This document shows positions 46,921 through 60,134 of a DNA stretch of 64,000 bases, one piece after another; the stretch's first letter is position 1; every line of letters starts with the position of its first letter. The translations under genes and the position numbers were made by a program. The notes under the pieces were generated by a model. The model did not search any database, had not been told where the DNA came from, and saw nothing but the letters and a program-made list of their open reading frames with translations. This stretch comes from Mytilus galloprovincialis (taxonomy: Eukaryota; Mollusca; Bivalvia; Mytilida; Mytilidae), in contig NC_134845.1 in assembly GCF_965363235.1 (NCBI RefSeq), positions 31,622,524-31,686,523 on the forward strand, written 5' to 3'.

Positions 46921-47426
46921 CTGATCTTTAACCTATATTTTATAAGAATCTGCGAGTAAATCAATACCAGGAAGAATGGTTATAAACACATATATATCAA
47001 AAGCATTAGGTGTTCCATGCGTCAGTACATGACAAATCAACCTTTTCTATATAAATTCTAAGACTAAAGTTTAAAAAAACAAGCACTTGCACCATTGATT
47101 TTTGTGAAATCATTGAATCATTCATGAATTGTTCCCTTGTTGATAGTATTTGTTTTTGAATAGATTAATATTAATCACTTATTCTATTTTTTTGTGGGTT
47201 GAACATTTAAAAGTACTAACGCCCAAAATGCACTTAAGCTTGCATATATTTTGCATACTTTAAAACTTTTTATTGGTTAGGCATACGAGGATGTCTATCC
47301 ATATTTTACTTTCAAAATAAGGTTTTTTTTAGACTGACCTTTTTCAGTTTCAAGTCCAGTAGCAAATATTTCGTGTGTTGTTATGAGATCACATTTACAA
47401 TATAAATTGAGGTAGAATCTGTAAAG

Positions 47427-47645
47427 AAGGTCAAGTAGGAATGCAGGCCGCCAACGGTTGACTGTTTCCTAGATGTAAGTTGACCATGTCTACAACCAAG
47501 CATACTTTTTGTTTAGGAACCAGCTGAAGCACGACTCCGGGTGCAGGATTTTCTCGTTGTGTTTGTGGCCTTCGGCTGTTTTTCGTTCTTTGGTCGGGTT
47601 GTTGTCCCTTGTACACCTCCCCAATTTCCATTCTAAATTTTTATT
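47427..47645 (+). repeat. Diverged copy of the R4 3' end
   Basis: gtttaggaaccagctgaagc, cgactccgggtgcagga, ttggtcgggttgttgtccct and ccaatttccattctaaat parallel 19830-19979. Confidence 0.75.
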
Positions 47646-47805
47646 TGAATCTTTCAAATAGAACTCCAATCATAACCGAGAGTGCCGTCGGGTTCTCTCG
47701 CGGGTAGAAATAACCTGCTTAGTGTACAGCACTGTTTATGTGGGCAATGATCAGCGAAATTCTCCGATTATATTTGTTTGCGACACACATATGTAGCAGT
47801 GGCGG

Positions 47806-47860
47806 ATCCAGGGGTGGGGGTTCCGGGGGTTGGAACCCCCCTTTTTCTGGACGATACGAG
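47806..47860 (+). repeat. Fragment of the cagtggcggatcc repeat
   Basis: gcagtggcggatccaggggt followed by a G-rich then C-rich inverted stretch (gggttggaacccc). Same head as the MITE at 51642. Confidence 0.6.
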
Positions 47861-49235
47861 TTGCTGTGTGAAACTAAAATAATTTTATAAAACTTGTCCG
47901 GTCAGGACTACTAAAGGTGCAGACCATCAATTACTCCCCCTACTCCGACACAAAATAGTGCTTTTGATGTCCTTGTTTACTTACACTAACCAACACATTT
48001 GCGAAAATGAAACTTTTGGTGAAAGAGAATTATATTTAGACCATTTTGAGTCAAAATTTACTTGTCTATGAGTTTGTATTAAAAATTGAAGATTAATGCG
48101 TTCCACAGTATACTAATTTAAGATTTCCAGAAAACCAGGGGTTATTTTTTGAGTACCTCTTTTTGAAGGTCAGTTTTTTCTTAGAAGGCTTTAAATGTAT
48201 GTTGAAAATTGGCATCCAGAAAGCTGATACATGTATAATTCAGGCTATACCTGGTTTCTATGAAGTTAAACTGAAGGTAAAATAGTTAGAAAGCTATGGA
48301 AATTGCAAAACTTGGTTGAACAGATAAATGTTTAATTGATGGTCAGTCTAACCTAAAATATTTAAAAAAAAAAGGAATAAAAAAAAAAGTTTTGTAACAA
48401 TATTAGTTTAAGAGGTTTATATTGGCGCTATATATTTTCGACCTGGTGTATCTCGCTTTGAATTTGCTTTGATCTGAAGGGCATTCACCTTAAATGTGTT
48501 AATCTTTGCTGCATATATCAATCAATTTTGTGGGTATCCCATGCCTTTTGAATTGATTCTGCTTTAGCTTTAGACTTAACGATATAATTCGAAACATTGC
48601 CACATACAACCATTTTACTAATACATCTATAATGCTACGTGTTGAATGTCTTCTCAAAGCATCAGCATAGAATTATTTTTCTATAAACTTTTGTTGTCGA
48701 TTTTCCATTGACTAAGGTTCTAAAAGAAGCATTTTCGAAGAGAAATTACATTTGATCAAATACCAGTATTGATTTTCCAGTTCAGTATAGCATAATTGGA
48801 TTGTAGAGTTGGATGTCAATAAAATGTTGCCTACATTACCCTAAAAAAATGGTAGGTACATATGTACTTGCTCAAATGTTATGCAAACAAAAAAGTGCTA
48901 GCTTATTTACAGAAATTTAAGAATAATATGTATATATATATATATATATCATGTATAGGAGTATACATAAAACCTTCGTCTCAGGCACACCTCTAGAAAG
49001 TATACATCATAACAACAGAAGACCTGAATGAAATCGTCACAGAGAAGTACCTCTGTTATACTGAGCACATGGCTAAACGAATCTATGAGAACATTGATAC
49101 ATATTTGAAATAAACATCTCAAAAGATTAATAAAAAAATAATAAGATATGTTATTATTTTGAATTAAAATATATCAAGTTTCTATAAACAAATAACAAGT
49201 CTTACAGAAGAAATAAGAAGCCAGATCTAACACAT
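47861..49235. other. Intergenic stretch with a (TA)n run and a short repeat
   Basis: (TA)n at about 48930-48949, followed at 48962-48998 by the inverted partner of the repeat at 17253-17300. Otherwise unremarkable. Confidence 0.55.
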
Positions 49236-50280
49236 ATGCCTTGTATCATCACACCACTGTTTATCACACCACTGTTTTGTAATAACACATCCTTGCCTTA
49301 TATCATCACACCACTGCTTATCACACCACTGTTTTGTATCACCACATCACTGCTTATCACAAAATTGTTTATCACACCACTGTTTTGTATCATCACACCC
49401 TTGTTTTATATCATCACACCACTGTTTTGTATCATCACATTCTTGTCTTATATCGTCACACCACTGCTTACCACACCACTGTTTTGTATCATCACACCCT
49501 TTTCTTATATTATCACACCCCTGTTTATCACACCACTGTTTTGTATCATCACACCCTTTTCTTATATCATCACACCCTTTTGTTATATCATCACACCACT
49601 GTTTTGTATCACCACACACTTTTCGTATATCATCACACCACTGCTTATCACATCACTATTTTAAATCATCACATCCTTGTCTTAGATCATCACTGTTTTG
49701 TATCATCACACCCTTGTCTTATATCATCACACTACTGCTTATCACACCACTATTTTGTATCATCACACCCTTGTCTTATATCATCACACCACTGCTTATC
49801 ACACCACTGTTTTGTATCATCACGCCCTTGTCTTATATCATCACACCACTGCTTATCACATCACGGTTTTGTATACCTTATCACACCAATACTTATCACA
49901 CCACTCTTTTGTATCACCACACCCTTGTTTTATATCATCACACCACTGTTTGTATAAACACACCCTTGTCTTATATCATCACACCAATACTTATCAAACC
50001 ACTGTTTTGTATCATTACACCCTTGTCTTATATCATCACACCAATACTTATCATACCACTGTTTTGTATCACCACGCCTTTGTTTTATATCATCACACCA
50101 ATACTTATCACACCACTGTTTTGTATCACCACGCCCTTGTCTTATATCATCACACCCTTGTCTTATATCATCACACCACTGCTTATCACATCACTGTTTT
50201 GTATTATCATACCCTTGCCTTGTATCTGACATTATACCCCTGTTTTGTTTCATCACAACCGTGCATAGTAGTATCACACC
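49236..50280 (+). repeat. 57-bp minisatellite built from 19-bp subunits
   Basis: The unit is near ttatatcatcacaccactgc + ttatcacaccactgttttgt + atcatcacacccttgtc. Each third is a variant of atcacaccactgttt. About 18 units with deletions. Because 57 and 19x3 are multiples of three, long frames stay open on both strands (up to 207 codons), but all are repeat artefacts. Confidence 0.92.
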
Positions 50281-51638
50281 AAGGTTAAGTACACCTAATA
50301 ATCACAACGTTTCGTGGCATTTTGCATACTATAATGTTATATTAAGACCTTTCTTTAAAGGTGATAACACACACATTTTTTCAAGAGACAAATTAGGAGA
50401 GATGACATGAATAAAAACAGCAAACCCTTGAGTATAATTAGAGAAATCAACAATATACTAGTAGACAAAGTCTTTAAAATATTAACTGAAATGTATATTT
50501 CGATTAGAAATTCAACATTCGGAAATCCCGGAAGGACACTTATCATTGAAAAGATTTTTGACTACAAACTTTAAAAATCATATAAAAAGTTACGACAATA
50601 AGATAACACCATATTTTAAACAGATCAGAAATTTACTTGGTATTATCTATCATCTCACTTCCTGTTCCTGTTCAATTCGAGGAAAATCATTGATATTGGC
50701 CGATTTTACTTGAACCACTCGAGTTAATCCCGCGTACCCTGGTTCCAACCCTCACCGAGCCAGGGTTAAACTCGAGAAACTCTTGAATGATGTCAAACCA
50801 ATGAGAATATTTTATTTTTTATGCTTGGTCAGGGCCTTACCCTAGAGTTACTTAGAGTTGTTCCGAATGTCAACTCTGCGTTCACGTGATAATCTATTAA
50901 CTCTGAAGTCGATTGTAGAGTTTCAAGTGAACTCAGCCTATTGTTGTAATCGAATACGTGGGAATCGTCTAGTGCATGACAAATACCTTAATATAATATT
51001 TACTAAATAAAGCACACACGCAACTCGAACCAGATTTAATAATTAAAATAGTCTCCGACACAGAAAACAAATACACATATGTAGTGTGTGCTTTTTCGGT
51101 CTCATACGGCATTATATAATGTGAAGTTCCCAGCTTAGGGTTTATATTTCATAAGCTGAAACGACTCCAAAAGCTCAGCATTATATGTCTTTGATGTGAG
51201 TAGATCTATAATTCTTGATTGGAGTTCTTCATATAACTTCTCACCTTGTTCTTAAATAGTGTATGATCACGGTTTTATTTCTATTGAATTTTCTTTTTGT
51301 TCATATCTAATAATGAATAGCAATGAAAAGTATAGTTGCTGTTCCATTTACATCATTTTAGGTTTTGATTTTGTTAAATCATAGATGTAATTAATCTCTG
51401 ACGCAGGCATTGTCAGTAACACACGTCGACGTGGCATGCGCAATGATACATGGGTCCGTAGATTTAGCCAAGAGCGTATACTTTCCGTCGAATAGCCATG
51501 ATTCCAATGTTTGCGCAATTTTATGATATATTTAGATTGTTGAAATCTTAAGTAAATGCACCAAATTGTTCAGGCAGAGTTTATTCCTCCGTATAGTTAA
51601 TATTGTTTTGTGTTCGATACTCCCCTGCAATTGGTCTC
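50281..51638. other. Intergenic stretch
   Basis: AT-rich. A short inverted pair (ccctgg/ccaggg flanked by actcgag blocks) lies near 50715-50785. No gene supported. Confidence 0.45.
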
Positions 51639-51641
51639 TAA

Positions 51642-51793
51642 GCAGTGGCGGATCTAGAAATTTTCATAAGTGGGGGCCCACTGACTGGCTTAGAGGGGCC
51701 CGTTTCCGTCACGATTCAGTGATCCTCTATATAATCAACCAAATTTTTTTCTCAAAAGGAGGGGGGGGCTTTCACCCCTTAATCCGCCTCTGC
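51642..51793. mobile_element. 152-bp MITE with TAA target duplication (Harbinger-like)
   Basis: Ends GCAGTGGCGGAT and ATCCGCCTCTGC are inverted repeats with one mismatch, each flanked by TAA (51639-51641 and 51794-51796). A 3-bp TWA duplication is typical of PIF/Harbinger elements. The interior holds G-rich runs and has no coding capacity. Confidence 0.7.
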
Positions 51794-51796
51794 TAA

Positions 51797-54700
51797 GTAT
51801 TTGGTCGAGTATAACTGATGACGGTTAATTTAGATATAGATAACTGTCGAGCACACTACAATTTGTAACCTACGTTTATATTACTACCTTGGAATCCGTG
51901 AGACTGCTGATGGAAGTCAGCCTGAGAGTATTATATCAATGTAGTATCCAGTGTGAGGATTATTGAATGGTACTTTGTTGTTTTAAATTTTTCTGTTACT
52001 TAGATTGTCCTTTAATGTTTCTCAATGTTTTATGTATTTTATTTTGGAAACTACAAAACAAATATACTTGTCTTCAGAGTAACTTATGGAGGTAATTCAA
52101 GAAACATGTCAAAAATAGCTTTTATTGAATAGATTAATGGTGAATATAAAAACTAACAGTCAGCGTACTTATTTCTTACATATATATGAGGATAGTTTAT
52201 AAGATTCCCCGAATATAAGTAAAAGGAGATGTAGGGTATATGCCAATGAGACAACAACTCGACGAATTCAATTATCCAAAGTTTTAGACTGAATCTGTAT
52301 ACAAATGGTTATATCACTTCTTGAAAATCATTAGTACTTAATGTAATGCCGTAACGAAAGAAAAAAGGTAGCTGTTGAAATCCATTACCGATTTGCGTCT
52401 TACCATTATATTGTGCTATTGTCTACGATTGGAAATTACTATTTAATTCATTCTGAAAGGTCAAACATTTTAGATTGTAACATAATCAATAATTGATACT
52501 GGCTCGTGCGACATTTTACCTTCCATTTTGTGATCGAAAAAATTAAAATATTAACAAACTGCTGTAGTTTTCCTCACGCTCCCTGTCCCCGTATACAGAG
52601 ACCAGTACGAGTAACTTGGATATTGAACTGGAACTTAAATTGAATTTTAAACGTCTCATTATTAGTCTTTTTCCGTTGAACCTAGATTAGCCTTGCTTCC
52701 TAACGGACTATTTACATTATGAAGGACTGTTACATTTCAATAATGTACTAGTTCTTTAGAGTTCCATGTCGAAAATAAGATTTTTCAAAAATAAGATTTT
52801 TCGACATGTATTAAATTATTTATCATTTAAAAAAAATGGAACCATACATTATTAATTCAAATATTCCATGCATGAAATTCATTGACCTGAAGGTGACATG
52901 TTCTTGTTAACCTACATATTTGAATTTCAAGGACCATACCACTCTCATTCGTCTTCATCATGTTCATGACTCAGCAGTTTATCTTCTTTCTGCTTTCTGC
53001 TTTTGTTATGTGTATACTCATTAAATTTAATTATTCTCGTCAAAGAAGTGGTCATGATAGCAAAAAGTATTAAATTTTGCTTCTATACTATATGTACATC
53101 AGTTCACCGTTATGTTTCAAGTTTTATTTAGAGTTTTAGAATAAAGCATAATGATAAACTTAATTATGTTAGTAAAATGGGTTATTGCGCTTATAATTAG
53201 GAATATTGCACCAAGCCTTATACCCTATTGTACGCCTGTGATTACAAGTGGAATTATGATATTCTTCACAAGACATAATTCCCTTATACTAATGCCTTCA
53301 ACCCTTTGTATAATATAGTACCAAATATTTCAGCAACATGAATGATGCTACGCCCAACCTTGTCCCTATGATATACCTACAGTAATGATACAACGTCAAT
53401 TTCTGTTATCTTGCTTATCCCTTATAGTGCAACCTCATTTTACCCTAGACGCATCGTACCTTAGACGCATCGTTGAAGAGCGATCGCCTCAAATGTTTAA
53501 ATGTGTTGGATCATAAAAAAACTTTTAAATAGGTTTTTAATATTTCTCCACTAAGTACGCGGCCTATAAAATGGTTGTCAAGGAGTCAGAATATTGCGCC
53601 TGGTTAGGTTGACATGAAGCTTTTTACCATAAAGGCAAAAAGAGGTAATTTGTATTTTTCTTTACACGATATTCACCATTGTCTTTGTACAACATGCATT
53701 TCGCAGTTACTATTTTGGCAAACCAATCTGGACGGTTATGATCGTAGAATGTTAGACAAAATTCATCCAGGATTTGATCTTACGGAGTTGATTTTTTTAA
53801 CCTCATAATTTTTATTTACATTTGCTAGCGTAACGAATTAATTTCACTCAACGAATTGCGAAGATAACATGATAATCATTATTTGTCTTGCTTAGTTGGA
53901 CTTAACAATGTTTCAAACTCCAGAATATGAACATTCATGACTTCAGAAAGTTGTAATTGCTGTGTAACTATCTTAATTATCTAAAAAAAAATTCAATTCC
54001 TCTCTACTATTTTTTTGGGGATTTCTTTCTTTTGCACATGAGCATAATAATTTACTTATTTAATGCATACTATTTCAAGTCATTATAAGGAATGCAAAGA
54101 CAAAAGATGTACTTCGGTTCAATAGGAAACCATTAAGTAATTAATGTTAGAACGTGAGAAGGCAAAAGGTTGCTTGGATAACATGTATTTTATTAATAAT
54201 GATAACTTTTGTCTATTTTGGTGAATCCACTTCCATAGCTGTAGGCTTTAGCTACATGTAGTATATGATTAAACATTCAAAACATAAATGACTACATTAA
54301 AAAGTCATTTATAAAATATCAAGTGTAGCATGATATGACCACAACAAAAACAAATGGTCAAAAGGGGTCAATGTCACCTCAATTTAAAGTACAATGCAAA
54401 TACAAAATGTCTTATACAAAATCCATTAACCTACTTACTGAAATGCATTCAAAAGAAGAAAAGTGACAATTTCTGTCTTATTTCGCTCTGATAGCATTTT
54501 GCTCCATCTACTTTTACCCATAAAGTAATGTTATTAGAGTAATATCAAAATATATCTGCACAACAGTGAACACAGCCAATACCGTATACTTCATAAGGTC
54601 CCGACACGACAAAATGCGATAGAACCAACGGCCTTATTTTAAAATGACAAAACCTGAAATACACGAAAACCAAAGTAAACATTGACACATTAGAAATACA

Positions 54701-56097
54701 TGCTCAATCCTGACTTGGAACAGGCGCATATTGAACCTGTTTGCATGTGCTCAATATATATTTTTGAATCATAATAATCCATAAACTTAAATGGTGTTGC
54801 AGCGAGAAAATCAGTCTTGAGCTGCACACACATCTGAGTATAGCCTATTTTCAACGGTTACACTTTAGTTATTTTCGCCTCTCTTTTAAGACCACTGTGC
54901 CAGGCTGTAGGAGGGCTGATCGCTAAAAAAATATATCAAAACCCCGCCGTATTCTATACCTGCTTGTCAAAATTTGTGATTTGTGTTGGTGCCTGTGATA
55001 TTTTTTTTTCGTTTATATACCTTTTAAGCATAAATAAGGATATCACATCCGTTTCTTTTACATCGTTACTCATTTTGTAATCCGAAGTCTTTAAATAGGT
55101 AAATATACAGCATGTGTGAAAAACGTAACGAAATTATTTGCAGTTATTGAGTGCATGCGTAACAATTGGAAAAAATGACAACGGTGGATTAAGCTCTTTC
55201 CAAGTGTATACATTGCAATACATCACTGCGAACGCAATGTACATTTGCATTTACATACATAAGCACATTTGTACAGGTGCATATTAACATGCACGTTAAA
55301 CTTTCACCATGTGAACGAACTTAAGGATAACATAAGAATAGTAAACAATTTGACGAATTTTGATATTCTCATTTTCATGAAGAAAGAAATATTACTTCCA
55401 ATTAAGGGCCACAAAATGCAAAGAATAGAGTCCGATAATTCGAAATAATATGTGATTTTTGACCATCGGTTATATGTAACAATATAAATTTCAGCTTTGG
55501 CGAAGAATATTTTTCTTTGTTATCACATCATTTTCCATAATTACAAAGAACAGTTTCTGAGAAAATTAGAAGGAACATATGTCAATAAATGACTTTATAA
55601 CACAAATCTTGATTGATGCGTAGAGATTTTATTTCTTATTCATTTCCGTTTACCTGGCGACAGGTAGCCTTGTAAACACACAATTGTAACTTTCAAATTT
55701 CTACAATAAATGTTTCCAAAGCTTTTAATCCAATTTAGCTATCTCTATTATAATACAATACTAAAACAAATATTTTAATTGAACTTTGTTTGTTTCCAAA
55801 TAAATTCCAAAAGTTATTGTTTTTAACTTGCTTATATCAATATGATATTTAGTATAAATAAAAATTGCAAAACAGTTACACGTGTGACTTGGTGCGTTTA
55901 ATTGTGACCTTGCATTACTGCATGTTGTTTCTAGTTGCACATTGGGGTAACAATGTATCTACCAGGCAGTGATGTTTATAAACTTGTCAATGTTATTTAA
56001 ACAATGGTGGTGATGAGTGATACTGCCAACAATATATAACATTGGATACACTTATAAAGTGATACATATATATATATATATATATATTTAATCGACT
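51797..56097. other. Intergenic stretch with two R1 remnants
   Basis: 52209-52260 (ggagatgtagggtatatgcc, aatgagacaac) and 54560-54740 (caataccgtat, ggtcccgacacgac, accaacggccttatttt, cctgacttggaacaggcgc) are worn R1 pieces. A small inverted pair (catgtcgaaaa/ttttcgacatg) lies at 52767-52807. No exon supported; the frame at 53614-53808 has no motif. Confidence 0.5.
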
Positions 56098-56239
56098 AAT
56101 ATGGCGTAGTGTAATATCTGGGCTAGACTGGAGTCTTGGATTGGACCCTTGGACTGGACTCAACCGGACTCTGCGACTTGACTGCAAAGATTGGAAAGCA
56201 TTTACTATTTGAAATAAACGTCTTATTTTTTTAACTGTT

Positions 56240-56770
56240 CTCCCAAAAGTTGGTTTCTGTTCTTCAACTTTAGTTTGCCTGAACCAAATGTTTTGAAACT
56301 TTAAGAAAATGCTTTTTAACACGAAACACAGATCAAGTTTGAATTTTGGTGGCATCACTTCAACCGTTCTAGAGTTATTACCCTTTACCAATGGAAAGAA
56401 TGCTGAATTTTTAGTTTCCGTTCTCTCACTCTTGTTTGCCTTAACCAAATGTTGCATGAAACTATAACACAATGCTTATTTTCACAAAATACAGATTATG
56501 TTTGAATTTTTGTATCGTCACTTCAACCGTTCTAGAATTAGGCCCCTTTATAAATATTTCCGTTCTCTAACTTAAGTTTACCTGAACCAAATAATATGAA
56601 ACGTATACGCAATGCTTATTACTACAGTTAAATTTTTTGTTGTATCACTTTTTATGTTTTAGAGTTATGCCCCTTTACAAATGGAAAAAAAAAAGCTAAA
56701 TGTTTCGTTTCCGTTCTCTAACTTAGATTTGCCTCATCTTAATGTTATGAAACAAATACACAATACTGAT
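56240..56770 (+). repeat. Tandem repeat of about 150-170 bp, three to four worn units
   Basis: Each unit carries ccgttctctaactt, gcctgaaccaaatgttatga, acacaatgcttat and cacttcaaccgttctaga..ttatgcccc. The 159-codon minus frame across it (55993-56472) is a by-product. Confidence 0.8.
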
Positions 56771-57001
56771 TTCCTTTTGTTTGAGCTTTTGATTTTGTCA
56801 TTTGATAAGGGACTTACCATTTTAAAAAATTTTCGGAGTTCAGTATTTTTGTGACTACTTTTTCTTCATGATCCATTTTTAAGTTTATTTTATGATTTTG
56901 TAATTTTGCTAATGGCCTTTGTTACATATGTGTTGATATTCATGTAGTCATATTCATTATTACATTTAGCTGTATAAATACATGTTTCCATCCATACTTT
57001 T

Positions 57002-57059
57002 TATACGACCGCAAAATTTGAAAAATTTTTCGTCGTATATTGCTATCACGTTGGCGTCG

Positions 57060-57115
<56 letters not shown>

Positions 57116-59260
57116 CGGCGTCCGAATACTTTTAGTTTTCGCACTCTAACTTTAGTAAAAGTGAATGGAAATCTATGAAATTTTAACACAAGGTTTATGA
57201 CCACAAAAGGAAGGTTGGTATTGATTTTGGGAGTTTTGGTCCCAACATTTTAGGAATTAGGGGCCAAAAAGGGCCCAAATAAGCATTTTCTTGGTTTTCG
57301 CACTGTAACTTTAGTTTAAGTGAATAGAAATCTATGAAATTTTGACACAAGGTTTATGACCACAAAAGGAAGGTTGGGATTGATTTTGGGGGTTTTGGTT
57401 CCAACAGTTTAGGAATTAAGGGCCAAAAAAGGGCCCAAATAAGCATTATTCTTGGTTTTCGCACAATAACTTTAGTATAAGTAAATAGAAATCAATGAAA
57501 TTTTAGCACAAGGTTTATGACCACAAAAGGAAGGTTGGGATTGATTTTTGGAGTTGAGGTCACAACAGTTTATGAATTAGGGGCCAAAAAGGGGCCCTAT
57601 TAAGCATTATTTTTGGTTTTTGCACCATAACTTTAGTATAAGTAAATAGAAATCTATGAAATTTAAACACAAGGTTTATGACCATAAAAGGAAGGTTGGG
57701 TTTGATTTTGGGAGTTTTGGTCCTAACAGTTTAGGAATAAGGGGCCCAAAGGGTCCAAAATTGAACTTTGTGTGATTTCATCAAAAATTGAATAATTGGG
57801 GTTCTTTGATATGCCGAATCTAACTATGTATGTAGATTCTTAATTTTTGGTCCCGTTTTCAAATTGGTCTACATTAAGGTCCAAAGGGTCCAAAATTAAA
57901 CTTAAGTTTGATTTTAACAAAAATTGAATCCTTGGGGTTCTTTGATATGCTGAATTTAAAAATGTACTTAGATTTTTAATTATTGGCCTAGTTTTCAAGT
58001 TGGTCCAAATGGGGGTCCAAAATTAAACTTTGTTTGATTTCTTCAAAAATTGAATAAATGGGTTCTTTGATATGCCAAATCTAACTGTGTATGTAGATTC
58101 TTAATTTTTGGTCCAGTTTTCAAATTGGTCTACATTAAGGTCCAAAGGGTCCAAATTAAACTAAGTTTGATTTTAACAAAAATTAAATTCTTGGGCTTAT
58201 TTGATATGCTTTATCTAAATATGTACTTTGATTTTTGATTATGGGCCCAGTTTTCAAGTTGGTCCAAATCAGGATTCCATATCAAGTATTGTGCAATAGC
58301 AAGACATTTTCAATTGCACAGTATTGCACAATAGCAAGAAATATCTAATTGCACAATATTGTGCAATAGCAATTAATTTTCAATTGGAGTTATCTTTCTT
58401 TGTATAGAATAGTAGTTGATAATATATGTTGGAAATTTGCCAGACATGACTATGATGTCATTTTCTATTTTTATTTGCCAATAACTTTATGTAAATAACT
58501 TCATTGGAAATTTGCCAATATAAAATGTTGCTGATGAAGCTTTTTTTCCTTATCTTATCTAAAATGTTTTAGATAATGTATGTTGGAAATTTGCCAGACA
58601 TGACTATGATGTCATTTTCTATTTTTATTTGCCAATAACTTTATGTAAATAACTTCATTAGAAATTTGCCAATATAAAATGTTGCTGATGAAGTTTTTTT
58701 TATTGTTTTATACAATAAACAATGTATATTCACTTTTACTACCAACCAATCTTTACCATTCAGTGATAACAAGCACTTTATTTTACATTTTAATATTTTA
58801 TGATGTATTTAAAAGAGTAGTTATTGTTGCAAACTCCATTAGAAATTTGAATTGATATCAGTTTTGGAAAAAGGGAAACGGGGATGTGAAAAAAGGGGGG
58901 GGGGTTAAATTTTTCTCATTTCAGATTTCATAAATAAAAAGAAAATTTCTTCAAACATTTTTTTGAGAGGATTAATATTCAACAGCATAGTGAATTGCTC
59001 AAAGGCAAAAAAAAACTTTTAAGTTCATTAGACCACATTCATTCTGTGTCAGAAACCTATGCTGTGTCAACTATTTAATTTTAGATTTAAATAAGAAGAA
59101 ATCTTTAATTGATTTGTAAAATCTTGACATTTGTTTTGTGTAAAAAAACCCATGTAATGTCAAAAATTTGATCACAATCCAAATTCAGAGCTGTATCACG
59201 CTTGAATGTTTTGTCCATACTTGCCCCAACTGTTCAGGGTTCGACCTCTGCGGTCGTATA
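57002..59260 (+). mobile_element. 2.26-kb repeat-filled element with TATACGACCGCA ends
   Basis: TATACGACCGCA (57002-57013) and TGCGGTCGTATA (59249-59260) are perfect 12-bp inverted ends. Inside, in order: a (GTC)n run (about 57049-57117); four units of about 160 bp starting ggttttcgcac.taactttag (57130-57770); about four 125-130-bp units with caaaaattgaat and tttgatatgc (57765-58270); tattgtgcaatagcaa motifs (58285-58375); and a duplicated 150-bp block tgttggaaatttgccagaca (58428 and 58580). No protein. A short relative lies at 46066. Confidence 0.7.
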
Positions 59261-59295
59261 AAGCTGCGCCCTGCGGAGCACCTGGTTAGAATTTT

Positions 59296-59337
59296 GTCAC
59301 TGATAAGTCTTATGTAGACGAAACGCGCGTATGACGT
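59296..59337 (+). ncRNA. Hammerhead ribozyme motif 3 (one core change)
   Basis: The core reads CTGATAA (G8 changed to A) at 59300-59306. Stem II GTCTTATGTAGAC, GAAA at 59320-59323 and the stem III palindrome ACGCGCGT are kept. The cleavage base is A59331, which is allowed. Stem I GTCA/TGAC is perfect. Probably inactive because of the core change. The tail, tttaataacta, matches the retrozyme tail. Confidence 0.75.
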
Positions 59338-59339
59338 AT

Positions 59340-60134
59340 TAGATTATAAGCCAGATACCTTTAATAACTATTTATCATTACACTGAACTCTTTTTAATTA
59401 AAAGTTATTTTCCAAACAAGACCTAAAATTAATATATATTCTTTCTTGATTTTGACCCCACTTCTAGTATTGGCATTTACGCACCCTTTGCTTGTTGACA
59501 TCTGATCGATATGACCTTTATATATATCGCATCTATTCTCAAAATACATGAAATATATATTTATAAAATGACAACCATACTTTTAAAGACAAGGTCAGAT
59601 TTCATACGTGACACATAGTACACAATAATAAATTTCAAAAAATTAAATCGAACAAGGTGATACATGTATTACACACATACAAATACACAATATAGGATAC
59701 TTGTCCGACCTTAGTGTCTGCCTTATACAAGACAAATGACGATGATATTCCTATCTACAGCTTAATAGAAAAAAAAACCAAACATATCTGGGAGGCCGAA
59801 TGTCATCATTTAATGCAACCTCTTATGACCGGCAGATTATCAATTCAAATTATATTATTGAAAAAACTGCATTGAGTCTGGTACTATAGTCCCAGATCAA
59901 GTACAACCATAATAAACAAGATGATAACAAGTACAACAAGTCCAGTCCAGTCTATTCCATTCCAGTCCAGTCTAGATATTACCCTTTGCCATTAAGATAA
60001 AAATATAACATTACAGATCAACACGTTGAGTATTATTGGTACATAGCTACAGAATATATTATTGAACACACTTTATCATTCTACATGGACAGTGCTAACC
60101 AGAAATATACATGCAGTTCTTTTTTTCTTTGCAG
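59340..60134. other. Upstream region of the SLC6 gene
   Basis: AT-rich, with no recognisable core promoter. A pyrimidine tract and AG at 60133-60134 suggest that an untranslated exon lies further upstream. Confidence 0.4.

Larger units (their letters stand above)
56098..59995. repeat. Long inverted pair enclosing nested repeats
   Basis: Left arm (56098-56165: atggcgtagtgtaatatct, then tggact-rich blocks) and right arm (59930-59995: agtccagtccagtc blocks, then agatattaccctttgccatt) are inverted copies, about 17 of 20 in the outer block. They may bound one 3.9-kb element, or be two separate satellite fragments. Confidence 0.45.

Noticed and set aside
49334-50288. Long overlapping ORFs (207, 196, 171 and 142 codons) as genes
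   Set aside because: They are translations of a 57-bp minisatellite in several frames at once; no splice sites or domains.
55993-56472. 159-codon minus-strand ORF
   Set aside because: It runs antisense through a worn tandem repeat and a (TA)n run (IYIYIYIYM); no recognisable domain.
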